NCBI GenBank assembly: GCA_002483085.1
Contig: DLHF01000066.1
Location: 1 to 41,462 of the forward strand
Direction of reading: 5' to 3'
Source of the DNA: Ignavibacteria bacterium UBA7675
GTDB lineage: Bacteria > Bacteroidota > Ignavibacteria > Kapaibacteriales > UB7675
DNA: 41,462 nucleotides
Shown here in pieces: positions 23,992 to 31,120 of the stretch (position 1 is the stretch's first letter; every line of letters begins with the position of its first letter). The translations under genes and the position numbers were made by a program. The notes under the pieces are model-generated. The model had not been told where the DNA came from, ran no database searches, and worked only from the letters and a program-made list of their open reading frames with translations.

Positions 23992-24030
23992 AACATGCCT
24001 TTCGGCTATACTGAAGGGCATGTTTTTTTT
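23992..24030 (+). terminator. Orphan strong terminator
   Basis: AACATGCCTTTC (23992-24003) pairs with GAAGGGCATGTT (24013-24024), a 12-base stem with a 9-base loop running into eight T residues. No protein gene precedes it on the plus strand back to 23073, so a noncoding transcript in 23490-23991 is implied. A possible weak promoter, TTG at 23605 and TAATTTGG at 23629-23636, lies upstream. Read leftward, the stem is followed by four T residues and could also stop the folB operon. The gap 23074-24424 otherwise holds only repeats B and A. Confidence 0.75.
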
Positions 24031-24135
24031 ATTGAGAAATACAGAACGAGTCATGGTGATAAGTTGACAATTGCGAAGCCTACAGTCAACACACACAACA
24101 GTTGACAAATTAACTATTGAGCTAAAGAACTTTTA

Positions 24136-24377
24136 GCACGGGCGTCTTTGCAGCTATTGTTCAGTCGCTGTCACCGGTCGCACAACCGCTTCTTGAGTGG
24201 CCCAAAATATTCGCCAGAGCAACTACTACAGAGCGAAAACCCGCCGGCACTTCTGCAAAAACCAATCGGTATTTTTTACTACAAACATCTTACACAATTG
24301 CGGTTGGGGGCGAACAGCTACGCGCAGGCAAGTGCAGCGCGGTGCAGCGACAGGAAGCACGTGCAGAGGCCGAAGAC
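24136..24377 (-). repeat. Composite A-B dispersed repeat, copy 1
   Basis: Family B lies at 24136-24183 on the plus strand (GCACGGGCGTCTTTG ... CTGTCACCGGTCGCA). Family A lies at 24320-24377 on the minus strand (CTTCGGCCTCTGCACG ... CTGCACCGCGCTGCA). Reversed, this has the same order and orientation as the composite at 30872-31075. It lies after the folB-folK-dnk operon. Confidence 0.6.
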
Positions 24378-24424
24378 CCTACAACACTGTGCCAGCTATC
24401 TCCTGATATTTTTTGCAGACAGTA

Positions 24425-25090
24425 TTACTCTGTGAACGGATCGAACGATTGGGAAGAAGAAAAATGGTGTACGCCAGTAGTTGGCATGGAAAGGATGCGC
24501 GTGCGCAGCGCCTCGAAGTGATCGTCGTTTTCTACAAAGTCGAACTCATCGGCATCGACAACCAGCACAGGAGCAGCTTTGTACAACGAAAAAAACCGCG
24601 TGTAGGAGTCGCACAAGTGTTCTACATATTCCCGCTCCATCGCGCGCTCATACGGCCTTGCTCTTCGAGCTATATTATCCATCAGCCGGTCGACCGAGCG
24701 GCGAAGGAATACGATGAGATCGGGTCGGGGAACGGTGGGGTGTAAGGCTTCAGCTACTTGCCGATACAGAGCGAACTCCTTGTCATTCAGAATAAGGCGG
24801 GCAAAAATCTCATCTTTCTCAAAAGCGTAGTCGCTGATAAGCATTCCGCTAAACAGATCGTACTGGGCGAGTTCTACTTGCTGGCGATAGCGGCTCAGCA
24901 GGAAAAACATCTGCACTTGGAACGCATAGCGCTCGTGCTCGCGGTAGAACGGCTCCAGAAACGGATTGTCTTCAAAGCGCTCAAGAACAAGACGGGAACC
25001 GGGCAGCGACGACGCAAGGCGCGAGGCAATAGTTGTTTTGCCTGCGCCAATTACACCTTCTACAACAACATATCTGTGCTGTGGGGTCAT
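24425..25090 (-). CDS. Deoxynucleoside kinase
   Basis: Phosphorylates deoxynucleosides for salvage into DNA precursors, in the cytoplasm. The protein (221 residues) has the dNK-family layout: P-loop EGVIGAGKTTIASRLA (residues 11-26), LERFEDNPFLEPFY (catalytic Glu and substrate-binding region), FFLLSRYRQQ, FSGMLISDYAFEKDEIFAR with the Asp-Arg-type substrate segment, PDLIVFLRRSVDRLMDNIARRARPYE (lid Arg residues) and VLVVDADEFDF. Length is normal. Its start codon overlaps the folK stop by one base, making it the last gene of the folB-folK-dnk operon, an arrangement common in Bacteroidota and Chlorobiota. Whether it prefers dA, dG or pyrimidines cannot be read from the sequence. Confidence 0.9.
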   Translation of the reverse strand: MTPQHRYVVVEGVIGAGKTTIASRLASSLPGSRLVLERFEDNPFLEPFYREHERYAFQVQMFFLLSRYRQQVELAQYDLFSGMLISDYAFEKDEIFARLILNDKEFALYRQVAEALHPTVPRPDLIVFLRRSVDRLMDNIARRARPYERAMEREYVEHLCDSYTRFFSLYKAAPVLVVDADEFDFVENDDHFEALRTRILSMPTTGVHHFSSSQSFDPFTE

Positions 25091-25611
25091 TATTCACCTT
25101 GTTCGGCAGCTAATGGGCCAACCTTCTGCACACCTGAGCTATCGCTGCACTGTTCTATCAGCTCGGCCATTGTCTTCCGAAACACCGGATGCACCAGATC
25201 GGGGACAATTTCTGCGGCGGGTACCAGTACAAACCGGCGTTCGTGCATGCGCGGATGTGGCACCGAAAAGTGCTCTTTCGTAAATATCCTGTTATGATAG
25301 AGCAGAATATCAATATCAATCTCGCGCTCGTGCCACTTCGCACGCTCTGTACGACCGAGCGCGCGCTCCACCTCGCGGCACACTGCCAGCAGTTTTTCCG
25401 GCAGCAACAACGTACCGGCAGCCACCACCATATTCAGAAAAGGCGGCTGGTCGGTATAGCCAACGGGCTCAGTTTCATACACCGAAGAAAGCGTTGGAGC
25501 ATAGATCGCTTTGCGCTCTGTAAGCAATGCGATTGCACGGCGCAAAGCCTGTTCCCGGTCGCCGAGATTAGCACCAAGCCCGAGCAGCACTATAGCAGCA
25601 GGCTTTTTCAT
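25090..25611 (-). CDS. folK: 6-hydroxymethyl-7,8-dihydropterin pyrophosphokinase
   Basis: Transfers pyrophosphate from ATP to hydroxymethyldihydropterin in folate synthesis. The 173-residue protein shows the full HPPK pattern: LGLGANLGDREQALRRAI, VYETEPVGYTDQPPFLNMVV, then the active-site region WHEREIDIDILLYHN containing the two metal-binding Asp residues of the DIDI motif, and VPHPRMHERRFVLVPAAEI. Length matches single-domain FolK. The start overlaps the folB stop by four bases, and the stop overlaps the kinase start by one base, so all three are translationally coupled. FolB makes its substrate one step earlier. Confidence 0.95.
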   Translation of the reverse strand: MKKPAAIVLLGLGANLGDREQALRRAIALLTERKAIYAPTLSSVYETEPVGYTDQPPFLNMVVAAGTLLLPEKLLAVCREVERALGRTERAKWHEREIDIDILLYHNRIFTKEHFSVPHPRMHERRFVLVPAAEIVPDLVHPVFRKTMAELIEQCSDSSGVQKVGPLAAEQGE

Positions 25612-26003
25612 TCCTGGTCGTCGCGTACAAGTGTTTGCTCCACCTCCACATGGTCCACAACGTGGCGCATTGGAGCGTAGTATTTACGAATGCGTACAGT
25701 GGCTTCTACCACAGTAGGGAAGCGGTTCATCACAGCGCGCAACACATCGTAGGCAAGTGTTTCCACTAATTCGTAGTGGTCGTCGCTATTGATTACTTCC
25801 GAAACGCGGTACAGCGCTTCCTCGTAGTTCACAGCATCGCTGATATTGTCGCTGATTACCGCTTGTTTCGATTCGTAGTACAAATCCAGATCGACTTCGT
25901 ATTTGCCGCCGAGGTCGCGTTCTTCCGGCTTTACTCCGTGATACGCGTAAAACGCCGCGCCTACAACCGTAAGTCGCGTAAGAGAACTTCTCAGTTTGCT
26001 CAT
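25608..26003 (-). CDS. folB: Dihydroneopterin aldolase
   Basis: Converts dihydroneopterin to 6-hydroxymethyldihydropterin and glycolaldehyde in folate synthesis. The 131-residue protein has the FolB hallmarks: FYAYHGVKPEERDLGGKYEVDLDL near the N-terminus; the AVNYEEALYRVSEVI and LVETLAYDVLRAVMNRFP segments, with the Glu that anchors the pterin; and VRIRKYYAPM with the catalytic Lys. It is the first gene of the folB-folK-dnk operon. A textbook Bacteroidota promoter lies 27-57 bases upstream on the minus strand. The C-terminus is slightly longer than the 120-residue norm. Confidence 0.93.
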   Translation of the reverse strand: MSKLRSSLTRLTVVGAAFYAYHGVKPEERDLGGKYEVDLDLYYESKQAVISDNISDAVNYEEALYRVSEVINSDDHYELVETLAYDVLRAVMNRFPTVVEATVRIRKYYAPMRHVVDHVEVEQTLVRDDQE

Positions 26004-26029
26004 GAGTCTACAAAATATGAGGAAAAAAG

Positions 26030-26060
26030 CAAAGATACACAGGGAACACTGTACAACAAA
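26030..26060 (-). promoter_or_regulatory. Bacteroidota-type promoter of folB-folK-dnk
   Basis: On the minus strand, TTTG (26057-26060) and TATCTTTG (26030-26037) are separated by 19 bases, an excellent match. The predicted leader is about 20 bases. It diverges from the queF promoter some 270 bases away; the bases between hold no ORF that I credit. Confidence 0.75.
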
Positions 26061-26330
26061 ACAACGGCGGTATGGATAGTGTAGCGCCAGTAGCAGGAAG
26101 TGGAAGTGCTACCGCTGCTGCTATCTGCCACTTATTGCGGTTAGGCTGGAAGCTCCGCAATGATAAGCCGTCGTTGGTGGTTCCAACCATAAGCTTGCCC
26201 ATGCCGCGTGCCATTCTCGCGGTAATGATGCCATAACGGCTCTACACGGCGCAACAAGCAGGCAGCCATTGAGCTACAGCCGATGAGTTCCCCAGAAACT
26301 ACTATCCGGCCAACAGAACTGCCGCTTCTG

Positions 26331-26362
26331 TTTCCCATTGTGATACCAAAATCGTATCTTTG
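26331..26362 (+). promoter_or_regulatory. Bacteroidota-type promoter of queF
   Basis: TTTC (26331-26334; three of four consensus bases) and TATCTTTG (26355-26362) are separated by 20 bases. Initiation near 26369 would give queF a leader of about 33 bases. The short leader leaves no room for a preQ1 riboswitch, and I saw none. Confidence 0.65.
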
Positions 26363-26401
26363 CAGTTTACAGCTATTTTTAGAGCATCTTTCGATATATC
26401 C

Positions 26402-26752
26402 ATGACAACAATAGAAGTATTTCCCAACCCGGCTCCCGACCGGCGGTACACAATTACCCATATCAATCCCGAGTTTACATCGGTGTGCCCCAAGACGGGT
26501 CTGCCCGACTTCGGCACGATCACAGTGAAGTATATTCCCGGCGATACCTGTATCGAGCTGAAAGCGCTGAAGTATTATTTCCTCGATTTTCGCAACAAAG
26601 GCATATTCTACGAGGCCATTACCAACAAAATCCTCGACGAACTCGTGGCAGCTTGCAACCCCATTGAAATGGAAATTACATCGGAATGGTCCACGCGCGG
26701 TGGTATCCACTCCGTGATTCAAGCAACATACAGCAGGGAAGAGAGCCGGTAG
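26402..26752 (+). CDS. queF: NADPH-dependent 7-cyano-7-deazaguanine reductase
   Basis: Reduces the nitrile of preQ0 to the amine of preQ1, the last free-base step before insertion into tRNA in queuosine synthesis. The 116-residue protein is the short, YkvM-type QueF. NPEFTSVCPKTGLPDFGT contains the catalytic Cys29 and Asp36, seven residues apart as in Bacillus subtilis QueF (Cys55, Asp62). The NADPH-binding QueF signature follows in ELKALKYYFLDFRNKGIFYE. The ATG at 26402 was chosen over an upstream TTG because it gives the usual family N-terminus and lies at the right distance from the promoter. It is followed 38 bases later by queD. Confidence 0.95.
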   Translation: MTTIEVFPNPAPDRRYTITHINPEFTSVCPKTGLPDFGTITVKYIPGDTCIELKALKYYFLDFRNKGIFYEAITNKILDELVAACNPIEMEITSEWSTRGGIHSVIQATYSREESR

Positions 26753-26790
26753 CACGGCATACAGAACTGAAGAAGGTACACGGAGCAACA

Positions 26791-27213
26791 ATGACAACGA
26801 TTATCGCAAAAGACTTCAACTGGGAGATGGGACACAGGCTGCCGTTCCACGAAGGCGGCTGCCAGAATATTCACGGCCATTCGTATATGCTGCGGGTAGA
26901 AATCGAAGGCGAGACAAACGAATACGGCATGGTCATGGATTACTTCGATATGAAATCTGCCGTGCAACCAATTGTCGACCGGCTCGACCACTGCTTCCTG
27001 TGCGACGAATCCGACACTGTGATGCACGAATTTTTCGACGCCCATCCGATGAATGTGTTGTACGTCCCCTTCCCGACGACTGCAGAAAATATCGCCGTGT
27101 ATATCCTCCGGGCTATTGCCCCGGAATTCCGGCGGTTTCCCTCGCTGAAACGGATTACCGTGCGCGTACACGAAACACTGCGCACCTATGCGGAAATCAG
27201 CGAGCAATTGTAA
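26791..27213 (+). CDS. queD: 6-carboxytetrahydropterin synthase
   Basis: Converts dihydroneopterin triphosphate to 6-carboxy-tetrahydropterin, an early step of queuosine and deazapurine synthesis. The T-fold protein is 140 residues long. Zinc and active-site residues are clear: HRLPFHEGGCQNIHGHSY holds His15, Cys24, His28 and His30. VMDYFDMKSAVQPIVDRLDHCFL (Asp-His pair) and PTTAENIAVYI with the substrate-binding Glu follow. The start at 26791 has CGGAG five bases upstream; the longer frame to 26686 overlaps queF. Presence of both queF and queD, without queC or queE here, means the remaining pathway genes lie elsewhere. A PTPS-type side role in folate synthesis is less likely. Confidence 0.92.
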   Translation: MTTIIAKDFNWEMGHRLPFHEGGCQNIHGHSYMLRVEIEGETNEYGMVMDYFDMKSAVQPIVDRLDHCFLCDESDTVMHEFFDAHPMNVLYVPFPTTAENIAVYILRAIAPEFRRFPSLKRITVRVHETLRTYAEISEQL

Positions 27214-27273
27214 AAATTGTAAAGCCATCAACAGATCGATATTGAGAACATTATTCATTTTTGGCAGACGCGT

Positions 27274-28716
27274 ATGTCAGTTCGAGTTCGTTTTGCTCCC
27301 TCGCCCACAGGCTCTCTCCACGTAGGAGGCCTGCGTACAGCTCTATACAACTATCTGTTCGCCCGCCGTCACAATGGCGTTTGCGTGCTCCGCATTGAAG
27401 ATACCGACCAGACCCGCCTTGTGGAGAACGCCACCGAAAATATTATCGAAGCACTGAATTGGGCTGGTATCGGGTTCGACGAAAGCCCCGTAGCCGAAGG
27501 TCCTTACGGCCCGTATGTCCAGTCGCAACGGTTGGACATCTACGCAGAGCATGCGAAACTCCTGCTCGACAATGGTGCGGCGTACTACGCTTTTGATACA
27601 GCCGAGGAGCTGGACCAGATGCGCGAACGCCAGAAACAGGCGGGCGTAGTACCGCGCTACGACCGTTCGATCATGAGAAACCAATACACTCTTGGCGAGG
27701 AAGAAACTCAGCGCCTGTTAGATGAAAGCGTGCCATTCGTGGTGCGACTGAAAGTACCTCTGACAGGCGATATACGTGTCCACGATATTGTGCGCGGCGA
27801 GATTGTAGTACAAGCACGCGAAGTAGACGACCAAGTGCTGATGAAGTCCGATGGCTTCCCAACTTACCATCTGGCCAATGTGGTAGACGACCACATGATG
27901 CGGATTACCCATGTGATCCGGGGCGAAGAATGGCTTCCGTCTACGCCCAAGCACGTGCTGCTATACCAAGCATTTGGCTGGGAAATGCCGCAGTTTGCCC
28001 ATCTGCCGCTGCTGCTGAATCCAGATCGCTCGAAGCTGAGCAAACGCCAGGGCGATGTATCGGTAGAAGATTACCGCCTGAAAGGTTATATGCCGGAGGC
28101 TCTTGTCAACTTTGTGGCGCTACTAGGCTGGAATCCCACGTCTGACCGCGAAATATTCAGCATGCAGGACCTTATCGACACATTCGATCTCGCCAAGGTA
28201 AACAAAGCAGGAGCAGTGTTCGACGTGCAAAAGCTCGACTGGGTGAACAGCCAGTACATGCGCTCAGCAAGCCCCGAAGAGCAGGTGGAAACGCTGCTGG
28301 CAGAGCTGCACAAGCGCGGCTATGGAAACATAGGAAACGAATACGCTGCCCACCTGATAGAACTGTTCCGCGAAAGAGTACACCGCGCTTCGGAAATTCC
28401 CGACTTTGCGCCCTATATGTTCGCCCCGCCCGAGCATTTCGATGAGCAGTACAAGCTCCAGTACGGAGGCGAGGACCTGCAACAGCTCGTAAGCGGGCTT
28501 ATACCGAAATTTATGCTGATGGAGGAATTCACAGCTACGGCAGTGCAGCAGATTGCGAAGGAACACAGCAAGGAAGAAGGCGTAAAAATGGGACAGATTA
28601 TCAATCCCTTGCGCCTGATGCTTACCGGCAAACCCGTTGGTGCAGGTATTTTTGAAACGATGGAACTGCTGGGCAAAGAAGAGTGTATTCGCAGAATACA
28701 GGACTTTACAGCATAG
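27274..28716 (+). CDS. gltX: Glutamate-tRNA ligase
   Basis: Charges tRNA-Glu (and in many bacteria tRNA-Gln) with glutamate. Class I aminoacyl-tRNA synthetase signatures are intact: RFAPSPTGSLHVGGLRTALYN (HIGH-type motif, residues 6-25) and SKLSKRQGDVSVEDY (KMSKS-type KLSKR, near residue 252). The EDTDQTR element follows the first motif, and the C-terminal anticodon-binding domain (about residues 330-480) is helical as usual. Length, 480 residues, is normal. It lies 60 bases downstream of queD in the same direction with no terminator between, so it may share the queF promoter. The queD-gltX pairing is notable because GltX-like YadB glutamylates queuosine, but this is the full-length synthetase. 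Confidence 0.97.
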   Translation: MSVRVRFAPSPTGSLHVGGLRTALYNYLFARRHNGVCVLRIEDTDQTRLVENATENIIEALNWAGIGFDESPVAEGPYGPYVQSQRLDIYAEHAKLLLDNGAAYYAFDTAEELDQMRERQKQAGVVPRYDRSIMRNQYTLGEEETQRLLDESVPFVVRLKVPLTGDIRVHDIVRGEIVVQAREVDDQVLMKSDGFPTYHLANVVDDHMMRITHVIRGEEWLPSTPKHVLLYQAFGWEMPQFAHLPLLLNPDRSKLSKRQGDVSVEDYRLKGYMPEALVNFVALLGWNPTSDREIFSMQDLIDTFDLAKVNKAGAVFDVQKLDWVNSQYMRSASPEEQVETLLAELHKRGYGNIGNEYAAHLIELFRERVHRASEIPDFAPYMFAPPEHFDEQYKLQYGGEDLQQLVSGLIPKFMLMEEFTATAVQQIAKEHSKEEGVKMGQIINPLRLMLTGKPVGAGIFETMELLGKEECIRRIQDFTA

Positions 28717-28814
28717 CTCATACTGGCCGCCTTGCAGGGCGTTCCAGCGGGTTATCGTCTTCCGGCAACCAATCTTTCAGATAGTTCTCTGTTTTTTTCG
28801 TTAGCCGATCATTT

Positions 28815-29276
28815 ATGATTCGTATATTTTCTACTCTTGTTCTCATGTGCATAGCTTTGCTGTGCGTCGGTTGCGCTCCCGGGTTTCCCACCTGTGTGCG
28901 CGAACACGCTCGGCAGCAGATTATCCGCTGGGGTGAAATCCACAGCGATGCCGTTACCGGCTACCAAGTAACAGCCCAGGCTGAGCTGTTTGGCGTAAGC
29001 CAAACAGCTCCCTCAGCACAGGTCGTACTTGCCCCCCACGGATCGGTCGAAAGTATTGCATACTGCGAAAGACTCGATATGGTGCGGCACGCTTTTCTCG
29101 ATGTCCAGGCGCTTAATGTGCCAGGAGAAACACGTCGCTTTGTGGAGTTTTCCAACCCCGGCAATGGCCTCGAAATGCGCGCGGTCTGGAACCCCGAGTA
29201 TGAAACTCCGGGTAATTCGCGGTTCCGAGTGGTGTACGACTCGCTCGAAACCATGCGCCTATCCGCACAGCGATAA
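28815..29276 (+). CDS. Small lipoprotein of unknown function
   Basis: A 153-residue protein with a lipoprotein signal peptide ending in the lipobox LLCVGC (Cys20), followed by APGFPTCVREHARQQIIRW. The mature part contains no domain I recognise. It has the mixed polar composition of a soluble periplasmic or outer-membrane-attached protein, and the segment HGSVESIAYCERLDMVRHAFLD carries an additional Cys. It follows gltX by 98 bases in the same direction without a clear terminator or promoter between. The next gene, an NtrC-type regulator, follows after 171 bases. No functional link to either is evident. Confidence 0.7.
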   Translation: MIRIFSTLVLMCIALLCVGCAPGFPTCVREHARQQIIRWGEIHSDAVTGYQVTAQAELFGVSQTAPSAQVVLAPHGSVESIAYCERLDMVRHAFLDVQALNVPGETRRFVEFSNPGNGLEMRAVWNPEYETPGNSRFRVVYDSLETMRLSAQR

Positions 29277-29447
29277 CGATTCATAGCAGAACGGCGGCGC
29301 AAATACAGAGCGCTACCCGAAGCAAATCGTTGCAACCGACAGCGTGGACTGCGCATGGTTCTGCGAATCCCGACAGCCGGAAACTGCACACCCGCACGCC
29401 GGTACAATAACCGCCGGGACATCTCATCGAACTACGGCAGGACCTTC

Positions 29448-30836
29448 ATGAATATTCTTATTGCAGACGATAATCGCGAATTCTGCACGACTCTGGCCGA
29501 TATAATTACATCGGAAGGATGGACGTGCGATATCTGCAACGACCCCGAGGAAGCACTCAACTACCTTACCCGGAAGCACGCATCTATTAGTATGATGCTG
29601 CTCGATATTGAATTCAACCATCCTACGCTGACAGGGCTTGATGTCCTCGCACAGTCTGTACGACGCTATCCGCGCATACCAGTGGTCATGATTACCGGTG
29701 TAGGAACCATCGAAACCGCCGTGCGCGCTACACAACTCGGCGCCTCCAACTTTATTCCCAAAAGCTCGATTAGCGAAGAAAAACTCAAGGAAGTGCTGTA
29801 CACCGCTATGGAGCGCATCAACACACAATCCGCTCATGCGGAAATGGACGAAGTGATGCGGGTAAATGGGCTGATAGGCGTGAGTAAAGCAATGCGCACA
29901 GTAGCAGACAATATCTATCGCTATGGCCGCACAGAGCTTTCGGTGCTGATTACTGGCGAAACTGGGACTGGTAAAAAGCTCGTGGCGCGTGCGCTGCACA
30001 GCGTAAGCCGTCGCGCTGCCAACAAGATAGTAACTGTCGATATTCCCAATATTCCAGCTACATTGTTCCAAAGCGAACTGTTCGGCCATGTAAAAGGTGC
30101 GTTCTCCGATGCTCGTGAAGACAAAACCGGGCTATTCCAACAGGCCGATAAAGGTACGCTGTTTCTTGATGAAATCGGCGATTTGCCCACCGAGCTCCAG
30201 CCCAACCTGCTCTTGCCTATCGAGGAAAAAACAGTGCGGCGCCTCGGCTCTGTACAGCAGGAACGCATCAATGTGCGGGTGATATCGGCAACGGATAAGA
30301 ATCTGTTAGAAGCCATCAAAGAAGGACGCTTCCGCGAACAGTTGTACCACCGCCTCCGAGAATGCGAAATCCACCTGCCGCCGTTGCGCGAACGACGCGA
30401 AGATATACCGCTTATCATGGAATACTATGTGCAAAAGCACAACGAAGAGATGGACGAACAAAAGTTCTTCCATGCCGCGGCTGTCGAGTTCCTACAGGAA
30501 CTTCCCTGGCGCGGCAATGTGCGAGAACTCGCGAATATCCTCCGTGTGGTACTGCAAACCACCCTTACCGATTGTGTAGAAATTGCCGATATATCGCGAG
30601 TAGCGCCGCCTACACTCGTCGACATACCTGCTACGCCTACCGAGGTGATGTTCGACAGTACCAATACCCTGCGCGACGACGTGGACCTGCTCAACAAAAT
30701 GAAAATCCAAGACACGCTACAGAAATGCAATGGCAATGTAAGTAAAGCGTCGGCTCTGCTTGGCATCAGCCGCGAAACGCTGCACAATCGCATCAAGAAG
30801 TACGATATCGACGTGCAGCAGTATCGCAAAAAATAA
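29448..30836 (+). CDS. NtrC-family response regulator with altered GAFTGA loop
   Basis: A three-domain regulator of 462 residues. The N-terminal receiver (1-120) has the acidic pair Asp7-Asp8, phospho-acceptor Asp53, Thr83 and Lys105, all intact. The central AAA+ domain has Walker A GETGTGKK (170-177), Walker B TLFLDEIGDLP and FREQLYHRL with LPPLRERREDIPL. The sigma-54 contact loop, normally GAFTGA, reads GAFSDA (217-222), so classic sigma-54 activation may be impaired. A Fis-type HTH ends the protein (NVSKASALLGISRETLHNRIKKY). The start at 29448 was chosen because the preceding in-frame residues are non-conserved and AGGA lies upstream. No histidine kinase is adjacent, so it is an orphan here. 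Confidence 0.92.
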   Translation: MNILIADDNREFCTTLADIITSEGWTCDICNDPEEALNYLTRKHASISMMLLDIEFNHPTLTGLDVLAQSVRRYPRIPVVMITGVGTIETAVRATQLGASNFIPKSSISEEKLKEVLYTAMERINTQSAHAEMDEVMRVNGLIGVSKAMRTVADNIYRYGRTELSVLITGETGTGKKLVARALHSVSRRAANKIVTVDIPNIPATLFQSELFGHVKGAFSDAREDKTGLFQQADKGTLFLDEIGDLPTELQPNLLLPIEEKTVRRLGSVQQERINVRVISATDKNLLEAIKEGRFREQLYHRLRECEIHLPPLRERREDIPLIMEYYVQKHNEEMDEQKFFHAAAVEFLQELPWRGNVRELANILRVVLQTTLTDCVEIADISRVAPPTLVDIPATPTEVMFDSTNTLRDDVDLLNKMKIQDTLQKCNGNVSKASALLGISRETLHNRIKKYDIDVQQYRKK

Positions 30837-30871
30837 AAGAATCGCACAGTTCATGGCTCGAAAGTCTATCC

Positions 30872-31075
30872 GTTCGCTTCTGTCTCCGTGCGTGCGCTTG
30901 GTCTCTGCACCGCGCTGCACCATCCGCTGCGTGCTGTTCTGTCCGCTGTCCGCGCATACACCGTAGAAGTGAAGAACGGCATGTCTGTTTTCTCAGCGGA
31001 CAGCCTTCGGCCAACAACGAACCGGGGGTGCGACCGGCGACAACGACTGAACACCGGAGCAAAGACGCCCGTGCC
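30872..31075 (+). repeat. Composite A-B dispersed repeat, copy 2
   Basis: Family A lies at 30872-30962 (CGCTTCTGTCTCC, CTCTGCACCGCGCTGCA, ATCCGCTGCGTG). Family B lies inverted at 31028-31075 (GTGCGACCGGCGACAACGAC ... GCAAAGACGCCCGTGCC). The pair fills most of the gap between the regulator and the arginase-family gene. The reverse complement of 24136-24377 has the same order, with similar B ends. Confidence 0.65.
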
Positions 31076-31120
31076 ATACATCAATTCCAACAGAACCTCC
31101 AATAGAACAATGGAGAATCT

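Noticed and set aside
24148..24435. 95-residue plus-strand frame in the gap after the orphan terminator
   Set aside because: It spans the dispersed repeats B and A, has no ribosome binding site and no protein-like composition.
26331..26402. preQ1 riboswitch upstream of queF
   Set aside because: The predicted leader is only about 33 bases and no H-type pseudoknot or purine-rich tail is visible.
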